From assembly GCA_030430565.1 (NCBI GenBank), contig JAUIKS010000004.1, forward strand, positions 1-64,000: a DNA stretch of 64,000 nt. The letters are read 5' to 3'. Source of the stretch: Polyangia bacterium (lineage in GTDB: Bacteria > Myxococcota_A > Polyangia > Nannocystales > Nannocystaceae). Of the stretch, positions 54,341-62,430 are shown piece after piece. Numbering within the stretch: position 1 is the stretch's first letter; each line of letters begins with the position of its first letter. The notes below the pieces were generated by a model that searched no databases, was not told where the DNA came from, and saw only the letters and a list, made by a program, of their open reading frames with translations. Position numbers and translations under genes: made by a program.

Positions 54341-55138
54341 ATGGTCGTCTCCCGTTGGCCCGCGCTCGCGCTCCCAACCGTGCTCGCGGTCGGCGTGCTC
54401 GGCGTCGGCTGTGACGGCGCCGAGCCGGAGCGCGCGATCGAGAGCGCGGCGGCCTCGGATCGCGACGCGGACGCGCGCGGGCTCGCGCCGCGCTCGGCGT
54501 TACGCGCGGGCGACGGCCAGCAGGTTCACTCGGCGGCGGTCGACACCCCGCACGGGCGCTTTGAGTTTGAGTCGCTGCTCGAGCATCACGTCACCCCCGA
54601 CGGCGACACGCCGTGGGTGGCGCTGCTCGTGGGCGATGTCGACGACACGTGGACGGGCACGCTGCACGTCGGGCGAGCGGACGCTCCGGAGCCGGTTTTT
54701 GACGGCGTCGCGCGCGGGCTTCGTGGCTGCGCCGCGCGGCCGCGGCTGTGGGTGTTCACCCGGCTGCGTGACGACGATCCGGGGCGGCGCGGGCTGTGGC
54801 TCCACGACGGCGAGGCGGCGCGCGAGCGCGCGCTGCCGGAGGTCACCCTCGATCGCGTGGCCGGGCTCAGCCCCGACTGTGAGTGGGCGGTGATCGTCAC
54901 GCGCGGCGCGGGGCTGCCCGTGCTGCAGGCGGTGGCGCTCGCGGGGGACGACGCGCCGGTTCCGCTGGCCAATCACGACCTGTCCTATACGCCCGGTACG
55001 AGGCCGGCGGGCTTCGTGCCGCCGCCGACCCACAACGACGTCCTGCGCTGGGACGACGCGCGGCGGTTTCGCTACGAGGTCGGCGAGGAGCGGATCACGC
55101 TCGAGCTGCCAGCGACGGCCGGGGAGGGCGCGCGATGA
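54341..55138 (+). CDS. Putative lipoprotein, first gene of an operon with an M23 peptidase
   Basis: The 265-residue product has a lipoprotein signal (LAVGVLGVGC, C24) and a mature part without a family I recognise. The stretch WVALLVGDVDDTWTGTLHVG and RLWVFTRLRDDDPGRRGLWLHDGE suggest beta-rich structure. Its stop overlaps the start of the M23 peptidase gene (ATGA), so the two are translationally coupled and probably function together at the envelope, for instance as a regulator or partner of the peptidase. That role is inference. The ATG at 54341 is chosen for its signal sequence. Confidence 0.7.
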   Translation: MVVSRWPALALPTVLAVGVLGVGCDGAEPERAIESAAASDRDADARGLAPRSALRAGDGQQVHSAAVDTPHGRFEFESLLEHHVTPDGDTPWVALLVGDVDDTWTGTLHVGRADAPEPVFDGVARGLRGCAARPRLWVFTRLRDDDPGRRGLWLHDGEAARERALPEVTLDRVAGLSPDCEWAVIVTRGAGLPVLQAVALAGDDAPVPLANHDLSYTPGTRPAGFVPPPTHNDVLRWDDARRFRYEVGEERITLELPATAGEGAR

Positions 55139-56727
55139 GTCGCGCGATGAGTCGCCCGACGGCCGCCGTCGCGCTCGCCCTCGCGGCGACGGCGGCGATC
55201 GTCGTCGCGTGGGCGCCCGCGACCGCGCGCGCCGAGCCGCTGTCGTACCCCGGCGACTCGGATAACTACGACTGGGTGGTGACCGCCTACTTTGATCAAG
55301 GCGGCGCGAGCGACTGGAACTGCGGCAACAACTCGTACGGCGGGCACAAGGGCACCGACTTCGCGATCCTCGGGTCGTGGCAGGCGATGGCGGAGGGCCG
55401 CCCGGTGTTCGCGGCGGCGGCCGGCGTCATCGAGGCCACGCACGACGGTGAGCCCGACATGTGCATGTCGGGTAATTGCGGCGGCGGCGGCGGGTGGGGC
55501 AACTACGTTCGCATCGCGCACCCCGACGGCACGCGGACCCTCTACGCGCACCTGAAGACCTGGTCGGTCACGGTCAGCGACGGCGAGGAGGTCCAGTGCG
55601 GGCAGACCATCGGGATGGTCGGATCGAGCGGCAACTCGACCGGTCCGCACCTGCACTTCGAGAAGCGCGAGAACGCCGACTACAGCTCCATCACGGATCC
55701 TTTTCAGGGGCCGTGCTCGCCCTCGCCGGGATATTGGATCGCGCAGGGCGGCTACAACGGGCTGCCGGCGCTCGACTGCCCCGACGTGATCGTGCCGTGG
55801 CCGCTGCTCAGCCTCGAGGGCGCGGTCTCGCCGATCGAGGGGCAGCCGGCGGACTTCAACCCCGACGGCGCCTCCGCCGGGATCTTCGACGCGTACCTCG
55901 GCCAGGAGGTGCGCCTTCAGTTCACGGTCAGCAACGGGACCGAGGACGCCGCGGTCGCCCAGGGGCTGCGCGTCGGCGCGGAGCTCTCGGGGCACTGGAC
56001 CGTCGCCGACTGGCTGATCCTCGACAACTGGCCGCAGAACGCCTGCGGCGGGGACTGGTGCCCCAACGACAGCAACGAGCTGCCAGAGAACCTGCCGCCA
56101 GGGCAGCTCGGATCGAGCTTCGCGCTCGAACTCGGCGCGCTGAGCCCCGGGGAGAGCAAGCGCGTCGAGCTGACGCTGACCGCGAGCGCCGAGACCGGGC
56201 CCGACGAGCACGCGCGCGCGGGCCTGTTCGTCGCGCACGTCGACGGGGTGTACCAAAAGGCCGGCTTCGACGCGGCGCCCGATAACGTCGACGACAAGCA
56301 GACCTGGGGCGGCGGCGATCTCAAGTGGCTGGCCGAGGTCGACCTCTACGTCGATGAGGAGGCGACGGGCGGCGATGGATCGGCGACCGGCGATGACGCC
56401 TCGAGCGGCGACGACACGCTGACGGGCGGTGACGCTGGGTCGAGCGGAGGCGCCAGCGCCAGCGCGAGCGGAGGCGGGAGCGCGGGTGATAGTGACAGCG
56501 CGAGCGCGAGCGCCGGCGACAGCGACGACGATGACGACGGGACCGGATCCCAGCCCGGAGGAGCGCTCCCGCCGACCTACGGCGTCGGCGCGGGCTATGA
56601 CGATCTCGGCTGCGCCTGTCGAGCGGGCCCTGGATCCCGGTCGGGGGAGCCGCTCTCGACCGCGTTGTTCGTGCTGCTGATGGCCGCGTTCGGCCGGCGG
56701 CGCACACGCTTGGGTGACTTGTTTTAA
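55135..56727 (+). CDS. M23-family peptidase with MYXO-CTERM-like tail
   Basis: The 530-residue protein has a signal peptide (AVALALAATAAIVVAWAPATARA), a LytM/M23 metallopeptidase domain (about 45-200) with zinc ligands H71 and D75 in GGHKGTDFA and H172 and H174 in GPHLHFEK, a second domain (about 230-420), a long Ser/Gly/Asp linker (425-490) and a tail LGCACRAGPGSRSGEPL + hydrophobic helix + RRR. The tail resembles MYXO-CTERM but has CAC in place of the usual CGC. It would cut peptidoglycan cross-bridges at the cell surface, perhaps of prey. It overlaps the upstream lipoprotein stop by 4 bp. Confidence 0.9.
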   Translation: MSRAMSRPTAAVALALAATAAIVVAWAPATARAEPLSYPGDSDNYDWVVTAYFDQGGASDWNCGNNSYGGHKGTDFAILGSWQAMAEGRPVFAAAAGVIEATHDGEPDMCMSGNCGGGGGWGNYVRIAHPDGTRTLYAHLKTWSVTVSDGEEVQCGQTIGMVGSSGNSTGPHLHFEKRENADYSSITDPFQGPCSPSPGYWIAQGGYNGLPALDCPDVIVPWPLLSLEGAVSPIEGQPADFNPDGASAGIFDAYLGQEVRLQFTVSNGTEDAAVAQGLRVGAELSGHWTVADWLILDNWPQNACGGDWCPNDSNELPENLPPGQLGSSFALELGALSPGESKRVELTLTASAETGPDEHARAGLFVAHVDGVYQKAGFDAAPDNVDDKQTWGGGDLKWLAEVDLYVDEEATGGDGSATGDDASSGDDTLTGGDAGSSGGASASASGGGSAGDSDSASASAGDSDDDDDGTGSQPGGALPPTYGVGAGYDDLGCACRAGPGSRSGEPLSTALFVLLMAAFGRRRTRLGDLF

Positions 56728-56728
56728 A

Positions 56729-56785
56729 TGTTAATATATTGGCTGTTATATCTCGTTGTTCGCTATAAAATGTAATATATTAACA
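56729..56785. promoter_or_regulatory. AT-rich inverted repeat, candidate HipB operator
   Basis: TGTTAATATATT (56729-56740) and AATATATTAACA (56774-56785) are exact reverse complements 33 bp apart. They start just after the peptidase stop and end 3 bp before the GTG of the hipB-like gene. A tetrameric or dimeric HipB-type repressor could bind both arms. Confidence 0.6.
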
Positions 56786-56788
56786 CTT

Positions 56789-57088
56789 GTGTTCTCGTTC
56801 TTGACCCCCCACGAGGTCGCGCACGCGCTCGCCGCGCGAGTCCGTGAGCTGCGACTGGAGCACGACTGGACGCGGGCCACGCTGGCTGAGCGATCCGGCG
56901 TGAGCCTCGGATCGCTCGCCCGCTTCGAACAGAAGGGGCTCATCTCCCTGGATAGCTTCTTGCGCCTCGCGCTCGCGCTCGATCGCCTCGACGATCTTGA
57001 GGGCGTGCTCGCGCGCGAGGAGCCCGAGTCGATCGCGGAGCTCGAGCGACGAAGCGCGCGCAAGCGCAGGAAGCGGGGCACGAAGTGA
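56789..57088 (+). CDS. hipB: HipB-like antitoxin / XRE-type repressor
   Basis: The 99-residue protein has a helix-turn-helix of XRE type: VRELRLEHDWTRATLAERSGVSLGSLARFEQKGLISLDSFLRLALAL. It overlaps the start of the hipA-like gene by 4 bp (GTGA), the usual order of HipBA pairs. HipB binds the toxin and represses the operon. The start is uncertain: GTG at 56789 gives a short leader of 30 residues before the HTH; TTG further in is possible. The AT-rich inverted repeat immediately upstream fits autorepression. AT content of the leader differs from the window, a sign the module may be acquired. Confidence 0.85.
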   Translation: MFSFLTPHEVAHALAARVRELRLEHDWTRATLAERSGVSLGSLARFEQKGLISLDSFLRLALALDRLDDLEGVLAREEPESIAELERRSARKRRKRGTK

Positions 57089-58359
57089 GCGCGCCTACAG
57101 GTCCGGAGTTTAAGCGCCTCGAGGTGCGGCTGGCGCTCGCGGCCGGGCGGCCGATCCGCGTCGGCGAGCTGGCGGACGACGGGCGCCGGATCATCTTCGA
57201 ATATGACCCTGAGTTCATGCGCGGCGGGCTGGAGCTCTCCCCGCATCACCTGCCGCTCAAGCGCCGCGCGTGGTCCGGCGGGCGCGAGCTCTTCGAGGGC
57301 TTGCCGGGCGTCATCGATGACTCGCTGCCCGACGGCTGGGGGCGGATCTTGATGGATCGGCACTTCCGCGCGGAGGGGATGCGCCGCGAGGAGATATCGC
57401 CGCTCGATCGGCTCGCCTACCTCGGGACGCGGACGATGGGCGCGCTGACCTATCACCCGCCGCAGTCCTCGCTCGCGGACTACCGGGTGCTCGACCTCGA
57501 CATGCTCGAGCGCGAGGCGAGGGAGGTGCTGTCGGGGGACGCGAGCGAGGTGCTCGAGGAGCTCCTGCGCGTCGGCGGCTCGCCCGGCGGCGCCCGCCCG
57601 AAGGCGCTCGTCGGCCTCCGCGGGGACGAGGTGATCGCCGGGGACGGGCCGCTCCCAGACGGCTTCGAGCCGTGGATCGTGAAGTTCATGTCGACCGAGG
57701 ACAGCCGCGAGTTCGGCGTGGTCGAGTACGTCTACTCGCGGATGGCGGCGCGCGCCGGCCTCGAGATGTCGGCGTGCAGGCTGATCGAGACGCGCGGCGG
57801 CAAGCGCTTCTTCGCGACGCGGCGCTTCGATCGCGACGACGACGACGGTCGCGTGCACGTGCACACGCTCAGCAACTTCCTGCACACGAGTCATCGCCAG
57901 CCGAACCTCGACTACGAGCACCTGCTGCGCGTAGGGCTTCGGCTCACGCGGAGCCACCCCGAGGCGCTGCGCCTGTACCGGCTGATGCTGTTCAACGTGC
58001 TCGCGTGGAACCGCGATGACCACGGGAAGAACTTCAGCTTCGTGATGACGGCCGACGGCGTCTGGCGCGCGTCGCCGGCCTATGACCTGACCTTCGCCCG
58101 GGGCGCCCGGGGCTACCACTGGACGACCGTCGGCGGGGAGGGGCGCGCGCCGAGCCGCCGCAACCTCGACGCGCTGGCGGACCTGCTCGACCTCCCACGG
58201 CGCGCGCGCGTCGAGCTCGAGGCGCAAGCGCGCGAGGCGGTCGCGGGGTGGACCGCGCTCGCGCGCGAGCACGGCGTCTCGGCGTCGCTCACCGACGAGA
58301 TAGCGAGCTATCACGCGCGGGCGAGGCGAGCGCTCGACGACGGGCCCGGCTATCGCTGA
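57085..58359 (+). CDS. hipA: HipA-family kinase toxin
   Basis: The 424-residue protein has the HipA architecture: an N-terminal domain (RGGLELSPHHLPLKRR, LFEGLPGVIDDSLPDGWGRILMDR), the Gly-rich loop GGSPGGARPKALV with S166 as likely autophosphorylation serine, the catalytic NRDDHGKN (N309-N315, with D312) and the magnesium-site AYDLTFA. HipA phosphorylates glutamyl-tRNA synthetase and can cause growth arrest; the target here is not known. It overlaps hipB by 4 bp. Its 3' end overlaps the convergent PP2C gene by 10 bp. All key residues are present, so I expect an active enzyme. Confidence 0.93.
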   Translation: MSAPTGPEFKRLEVRLALAAGRPIRVGELADDGRRIIFEYDPEFMRGGLELSPHHLPLKRRAWSGGRELFEGLPGVIDDSLPDGWGRILMDRHFRAEGMRREEISPLDRLAYLGTRTMGALTYHPPQSSLADYRVLDLDMLEREAREVLSGDASEVLEELLRVGGSPGGARPKALVGLRGDEVIAGDGPLPDGFEPWIVKFMSTEDSREFGVVEYVYSRMAARAGLEMSACRLIETRGGKRFFATRRFDRDDDDGRVHVHTLSNFLHTSHRQPNLDYEHLLRVGLRLTRSHPEALRLYRLMLFNVLAWNRDDHGKNFSFVMTADGVWRASPAYDLTFARGARGYHWTTVGGEGRAPSRRNLDALADLLDLPRRARVELEAQAREAVAGWTALAREHGVSASLTDEIASYHARARRALDDGPGYR

Positions 58360-59306
58360 CGATCGTCGTCGTCCCCGACGACCAGGCGATAGAACTCGCT
58401 CCAGCCCTCGGCCGTGTCGGCGCGCCGGCGCCAGCGCTCAGGGGCCTCGGGCGCGGGGCCGTCAGGGCTGTAGAGCCACGGCAGCGTCGGCGGGCTGCTC
58501 CGGCCGTGATCGCGTCGCGGCGCCGGATCGCGCGTGAGCTCGACCGCGCAGATCGTCGCGTTGTCATCGGAGCCGCGCGCGAGCGATCGCGCGATCAGGA
58601 GGTCGACGCAGCGCTGCAGATCGCGTGCGTGTCGGCGGAGAATAGATTCGAAATCTTCGTCCGCGAGCGCGTCGTGGAGCCCGTCGGTCGTGAGCAGGTA
58701 CATGTCACCCTCCACGGCCGCGGCGCCATGGAGCTCGGCGGCCGCGAAGCGCTCGTCGAAGCCGAGCGCCCGCGTGACGATGTTGCCGTAGGCCTGGAGC
58801 TGCGCGGGCGTCGGCGCTCGCCCGGCGGCGCGCAGCGCTCGGATCAGGCTGTGGTCCTCGGTCACCCGCGCGAGCTGGCCGTCGCGCCAGCGTACGACGC
58901 GACAGTCGCCCACGTGAGCGACCGTGACACGCTCGCGCGCGGAGTCGAGATGCAGCGCGGCGATCGTCGCGCCGTTGGCCGGGAGGACGGCGTTGACGCG
59001 CTGGACTCGCTGATCGGCGCGCTCGATCGCCTCACGCAGCCGCGTCGCGGCGGGATCCTCGTCGCCGGGGTCCCAGCCGGGCGGATCACCGACCTGGAAG
59101 CGCTCGAGCGTCGCCCAGACCGCGGTCTTGGACGCCGGGACGCCGCCGCAATTCCCTCCCATCCCGTCGCACAGGACGACGAGCTCGTGCTCGGCGGAGA
59201 ATCGGTAGTCGTCCTCGTTCCAGCTCCGGACCGGGCCGCGCTCGCTGCGGCCCGCAGCGCGTAGGCGCAAACGCTCCATCCTGCGGGTAGCTTGTTGCCT
59301 ATCCAC
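58350..59306 (-). CDS. PP2C-type protein phosphatase
   Basis: The 318-residue protein has the PPM/PP2C metal-site motifs: NEDDYRF, LCDGMGGNCGG, ATIAALHLD, HVGDCRVVRW, TTDGLHDAL and GSDDNATI. It removes phosphate from Ser/Thr residues. No transmembrane segment is visible. A Pro/Arg-rich C-terminal tail (about 270-318) follows the domain. The start is ambiguous between GTG at 59306 and ATG at 59279; neither has a good Shine-Dalgarno. It is convergent with hipA, overlapping it by 10 bp, and divergent from the response regulator gene. It is the second PP2C in the window and probably serves a different kinase. Confidence 0.92.
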   Translation of the reverse strand: MDRQQATRRMERLRLRAAGRSERGPVRSWNEDDYRFSAEHELVVLCDGMGGNCGGVPASKTAVWATLERFQVGDPPGWDPGDEDPAATRLREAIERADQRVQRVNAVLPANGATIAALHLDSARERVTVAHVGDCRVVRWRDGQLARVTEDHSLIRALRAAGRAPTPAQLQAYGNIVTRALGFDERFAAAELHGAAAVEGDMYLLTTDGLHDALADEDFESILRRHARDLQRCVDLLIARSLARGSDDNATICAVELTRDPAPRRDHGRSSPPTLPWLYSPDGPAPEAPERWRRRADTAEGWSEFYRLVVGDDDDRQR

Positions 59307-59448
59307 GGGGATGTCGAGCGGGCGCGGGGTCGCGCGCGGGCGCGGGCGCTCGCGGGCCGCGTGCGCAACCTAATCATTAAGACATGTTTGAAAGTTCTGA
59401 TCGAACGCGGCGCGCCGGTGATACTGTGGATGGAGAAGAAGAGGCTGT

Positions 59449-59811
59449 ATGCGGAAGAAGGTGCTCGTCGTTGACGACTCGGTGACGGTTCGGCAGCAGG
59501 TCCGGCTCGCGCTCGCGCCCTCGGGCTACGAGATCGTCGAGGCCTTCGACGGCGAGGACGGGCTGAGCAAGGCGCTGGAGACCGCCGACATCTCGATCGC
59601 GATCTGCGACGTCAACATGCCGCGCATGGACGGCATCGAGATGATCACGAAGATGCGCGAGGCGGGGCTGACGGTCCCGATCGTGATGCTGACGACGGAG
59701 GGCCAGCCGGCGTTGATCCGCAAGGCGAAGCAGGCGGGCGCGAAGGGCTGGATCGTCAAGCCCTTCAACGCGAAGCTGCTCGTGAAGGCGGTCGACAAGC
59801 TCGCGCGCTGA
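59449..59811 (+). CDS. Single-domain response regulator (CheY-like)
   Basis: The 120-residue protein is a stand-alone receiver: acidic pair D9-D10, phosphorylation site D54 in CDVNMPRMDG, T82 in LTTEG and K104 in VKPFN. It has no output domain, so it acts by protein contact. It is 20 bp before a CheX-like gene, and a hybrid histidine kinase follows, so the three likely form a phosphorelay unit. Phosphorylation would come from that or another kinase. A GGAG-containing leader (GATGGAGAAGAAGAGG) before the ATG fits a strong ribosome-binding site. Confidence 0.95.
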   Translation: MRKKVLVVDDSVTVRQQVRLALAPSGYEIVEAFDGEDGLSKALETADISIAICDVNMPRMDGIEMITKMREAGLTVPIVMLTTEGQPALIRKAKQAGAKGWIVKPFNAKLLVKAVDKLAR

Positions 59812-59831
59812 GGCGCGGGTACGGGGGCGCC

Positions 59832-60356
59832 ATGTCGGAGGTCGCGCAGATCGTTGACGAGCTCTCGCTTCGAACCTGCGAGGCGATGCTGCCTGGTGAG
59901 TTCAAGCGGGTGACCGGCGACGCGCCGGAGCCGGAGCAGGGCCTCGTCGCGGTGATCGGCTTCTCGGGCGACGTCATGCGCGGCGTGCTCGGCGTGACCG
60001 CCCCGGCCGAGGCGATCGCCGAGACGCACCCGCTCGCCGGGCAGGTCGAGGAGCTCTGCGACGAGCAGCTCTACGACTGGATCGCCGAGCTCTCGAACCA
60101 GCTGCTGGGCCGGATCAAGGGCGAGCTGATGGGCTACGGCGTGACGCTGTGGCTCGCCTCGCCGGTGGTGCTGCGCGGCGTCTCGATCCGGATCATGTCG
60201 CAGCCGGAGGTGGGGGTGCAGAAGTACACCTTCCACGGGCGCTCGGGCGACCTGTGCGTCTGGATCGACTACCAGTACAGCGAGGACACCGAACTCACGG
60301 CGCTGCCTGAGGAGGAGCAGGAGCACTGCGTGGCGGGCGAGATGCTGCTGTTTTAG
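59832..60356 (+). CDS. CheX-like phosphatase of the CheC/CheX/FliY family
   Basis: The 174-residue protein shows the CheC/CheX active-site pattern E-x2-N (ELSNQLLGRIK) followed by the expected proline 22 residues later (ASPVV). Family members dephosphorylate CheY-type receivers. It follows the receiver gene by 20 bp, so its substrate is likely that receiver. Length fits CheX. The rest of the protein has alternating strands typical of the fold (GLVAVIGFSGDVMRGVLGVT, VSIRIMSQPEV). It does not lie in a chemotaxis operon, so the circuit may control something other than motility. Confidence 0.85.
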   Translation: MSEVAQIVDELSLRTCEAMLPGEFKRVTGDAPEPEQGLVAVIGFSGDVMRGVLGVTAPAEAIAETHPLAGQVEELCDEQLYDWIAELSNQLLGRIKGELMGYGVTLWLASPVVLRGVSIRIMSQPEVGVQKYTFHGRSGDLCVWIDYQYSEDTELTALPEEEQEHCVAGEMLLF

Positions 60357-60544
60357 CGGCGGGAGGCGAAGCAGGCTCGACGCATGTCGCTGATCCGCGG
60401 CGCTGGGGTGGCGCGCTGGCGGTCGCGGTCGCGCTCGAGCTCGTCGCGGTCGGGGGAGGGCGCGCGCTCAGTGCCGTCGGCCTCGCGGGCGCGGTCGAGC
60501 CGCTGACCTCCTGCGTCACGGCGGCCTCAGTCGCCTCGGCCTGC

Positions 60545-62122
60545 GTGCTGCCGCTGCTGCGCCGCCGTCGGGCGTCGGCGCTCGCGCTGTCGATCGTGAC
60601 CGTCGCCGCGCTGGGCTTCGTCGCCGGCGTCGGCGACGGCCTCGCCAGCTCGTCCCTCGCCGCGCTCGCGCTCGTGGTCGTCGGCGCGACCGCGGCGCGC
60701 GGCCTCGAGGGGGCGCTGATCGTCGGCGCCGCCGCGCTCAGCTGCGTGAGCTCGCTGTACCTGCTCGCGGCCGGGGATCCGGCGCGCGCGCGCGCGCTGT
60801 GGGCCACGCAGACGGGGGTGCTGCTCGCGACCGCCTTGATCGCGGGCGCGACGGTCGATGGGCTGCGCCGCGCGCTGCGTCGCGCCGAGGCGCTCGCGGC
60901 GGCCCTTCGCGAGGCGCTCGTGCGCCGCGAGCGGGAGCTGCGACGCCGCGCCGAGATCGAGGTGGAGCTGCGCGCGGCGACCATGGCGGCGGAGCGCGCG
61001 AACGCGGCGAAGAGCGAGTTCCTCGCCAGCATGAGCCACGAGCTGCGGACGCCGCTCAACGCGATCATCGGCTACAGCGAGCTGCTGATCGAGGAGTTCG
61101 AGGACGCGCAGCAGCAGCTCGCGGCGTCGGCCGACCTCAACCGGATCCGCAGCTCGGGGCGGCACCTGCTCGCGCTCATCAACGACATCCTCGACCTCGC
61201 GAAGATCGAGGCTGGGCGGATGAAGCTCGTGCGCGAGCGCTTCGACCTCTCGGAGCTGATCAACGAGCTCGCCGGCTTCGTGATCCCGGCCGCGGATCAG
61301 CGCGGCAACATGCTCGTCGTCGACATCGACGAGTCGCTCGGGCGCGTCTACGGGGATCCGATGCGGGTCCGGCAGATCGTGCTCAACCTGCTCAGCAACG
61401 CGATCAAGTTCACCGAGGACGGGATGGTGATCCTGCGCGCGCGCGCGGCCTCGCGGGGCGGCGGTCGGCACCTGGAGATCGCGGTCACGGACACGGGCAT
61501 CGGCATCTCCGACGCGCAGCTCTCGCGGCTGTTTCAGCCCTTTGTCCAGGCCGAGGACGGCACCGCGCGGCGCTTCGGCGGGACCGGCCTCGGGCTCGTG
61601 CTGTGCGCCCGCTTCGTGGAGATGATGGACGGCTCGATCGAGGTCGAGAGCGCGCCTGGGGAGGGCTCGACCTTCACCGTCACGCTGCCGGCGCGCTTGA
61701 TCCCAGCGGGGGTCGACGCGCGCGCGCGGGAGCGCGTCGAGGCGGCGCGCGCTCACCCTGACGCCGCGGTGCTGTGCCTTGACGACGACCCGGAGTCGCT
61801 CGAGCGCCTGTGTCACGCGCTCGAGAGCGCGTCGCTGTACCCGATGCCGGGGCCGAGGGTCGCCGAGGGCCTCGCCTTCGCCCGCGAGCACAAGCCGGCG
61901 GCGGCGGTGATCGATGTCGACGGCGAGCGCGGGTGGGAGACCCTCGCCGACCTGCTCGCGCGCGGGATCCCGACGGTGATCGTCAGCGCCGGCGACGAGG
62001 AGGCGCGCGGTCGGGAGCTCGGCGCGCTCGTCCACGTGCGCAAGCCGCTCGCGGCCGGCGCGCTGCTCGGCGCGCTCGAGCTCGCGTTGGCGGGCCGGCG
62101 CGGCGACGCTGACGCGCGCTAG
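60545..62122 (+). CDS. Hybrid sensor histidine kinase with degenerate receiver
   Basis: The product has an N-terminal membrane region, a coiled coil (about 100-150), HisKA with H165 (SMSHELRTPLNAIIGYSELL), HATPase motifs NLLSNAIKF, DTGIGI and GGTGLGL, and a C-terminal receiver-like domain (LCLDDDPESL, VIDVDGE, VRKPL). GTG at 60545 is the only usual start in the frame, but coding character continues upstream to about 60400, where hydrophobic sequence (ALAVAVALELVAV) is in frame with no ATG, GTG or TTG. A good ATG at 60384 is in another frame. The 5' end may therefore carry a frameshift near 60400, or use a rare start. Partner genes are the CheY-like and CheX-like genes upstream. Confidence 0.85.
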   Translation: MLPLLRRRRASALALSIVTVAALGFVAGVGDGLASSSLAALALVVVGATAARGLEGALIVGAAALSCVSSLYLLAAGDPARARALWATQTGVLLATALIAGATVDGLRRALRRAEALAAALREALVRRERELRRRAEIEVELRAATMAAERANAAKSEFLASMSHELRTPLNAIIGYSELLIEEFEDAQQQLAASADLNRIRSSGRHLLALINDILDLAKIEAGRMKLVRERFDLSELINELAGFVIPAADQRGNMLVVDIDESLGRVYGDPMRVRQIVLNLLSNAIKFTEDGMVILRARAASRGGGRHLEIAVTDTGIGISDAQLSRLFQPFVQAEDGTARRFGGTGLGLVLCARFVEMMDGSIEVESAPGEGSTFTVTLPARLIPAGVDARARERVEAARAHPDAAVLCLDDDPESLERLCHALESASLYPMPGPRVAEGLAFAREHKPAAAVIDVDGERGWETLADLLARGIPTVIVSAGDEEARGRELGALVHVRKPLAAGALLGALELALAGRRGDADAR

Positions 62123-62426
62123 TTAATCCTGTTTATAGGGACATGTTGTAGCGATCGCGGTCGCGCGCTCCGCTTCGACCGCGCGATGGCGGTGACGAGG
62201 CTGGTGGGCGCCAGGCGAGGCGCGCGGTCTCTGGGCGCTTGGTGGTGCTCGACGCGGCGGGCTGCTGCGCGACCCTCAACGGCGACGGGAAGCTCTAGAT
62301 CTTCGTGCGGATCTTTGAGCGCGGGATGGACGTGTTCACGGTCCCGGGCTCGAGCGACAACCGCGTACTGTGGTCGACCGCTCGCGGCAGCCCGGCGCGC
62401 ACCGGCCAGGCCGTACAATACGCGCG
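62123..62426. other. Region between kinase and glycerate kinase genes, with remnant
   Basis: These 304 bases hold a candidate hairpin at 62156-62183 and a probable decayed gene (next entries). A -10-like TACAAT at 62414-62419 lies 7 bp before the glycerate kinase ATG, which would give a leaderless or nearly leaderless transcript. Confidence 0.45.
62156..62183 (+). terminator. Hairpin downstream of the hybrid kinase gene
   Basis: Perfect arms CGCGGTCG and CGACCGCG with a 12-nt loop begin 33 bp after the kinase stop. No T-tract follows, so strength is uncertain. Confidence 0.4.
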
Positions 62427-62430
62427 ATGA
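62219..62430 (+). pseudogene. Decayed 3' fragment of a PQQ/FG-GAP-like protein gene
   Basis: One frame codes SGRLVVLDAAG, then LNGDGKL, a TAG stop at 62296-62298, then IFVRIF...VFTVPGS and WSTARGSPARTG. LNGDGKL followed by IFV is the calcium-loop pattern of FG-GAP repeats, and the last motif resembles the WP(T)ARGN.ARTG tail common in such proteins. The frame's own stop (TGA at 62428-62430) overlaps the ATG of the glycerate kinase gene in an ATGA arrangement, as if it were once the upstream gene of the operon. I judge it degenerate, but the case rests on short motifs. Confidence 0.4.
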
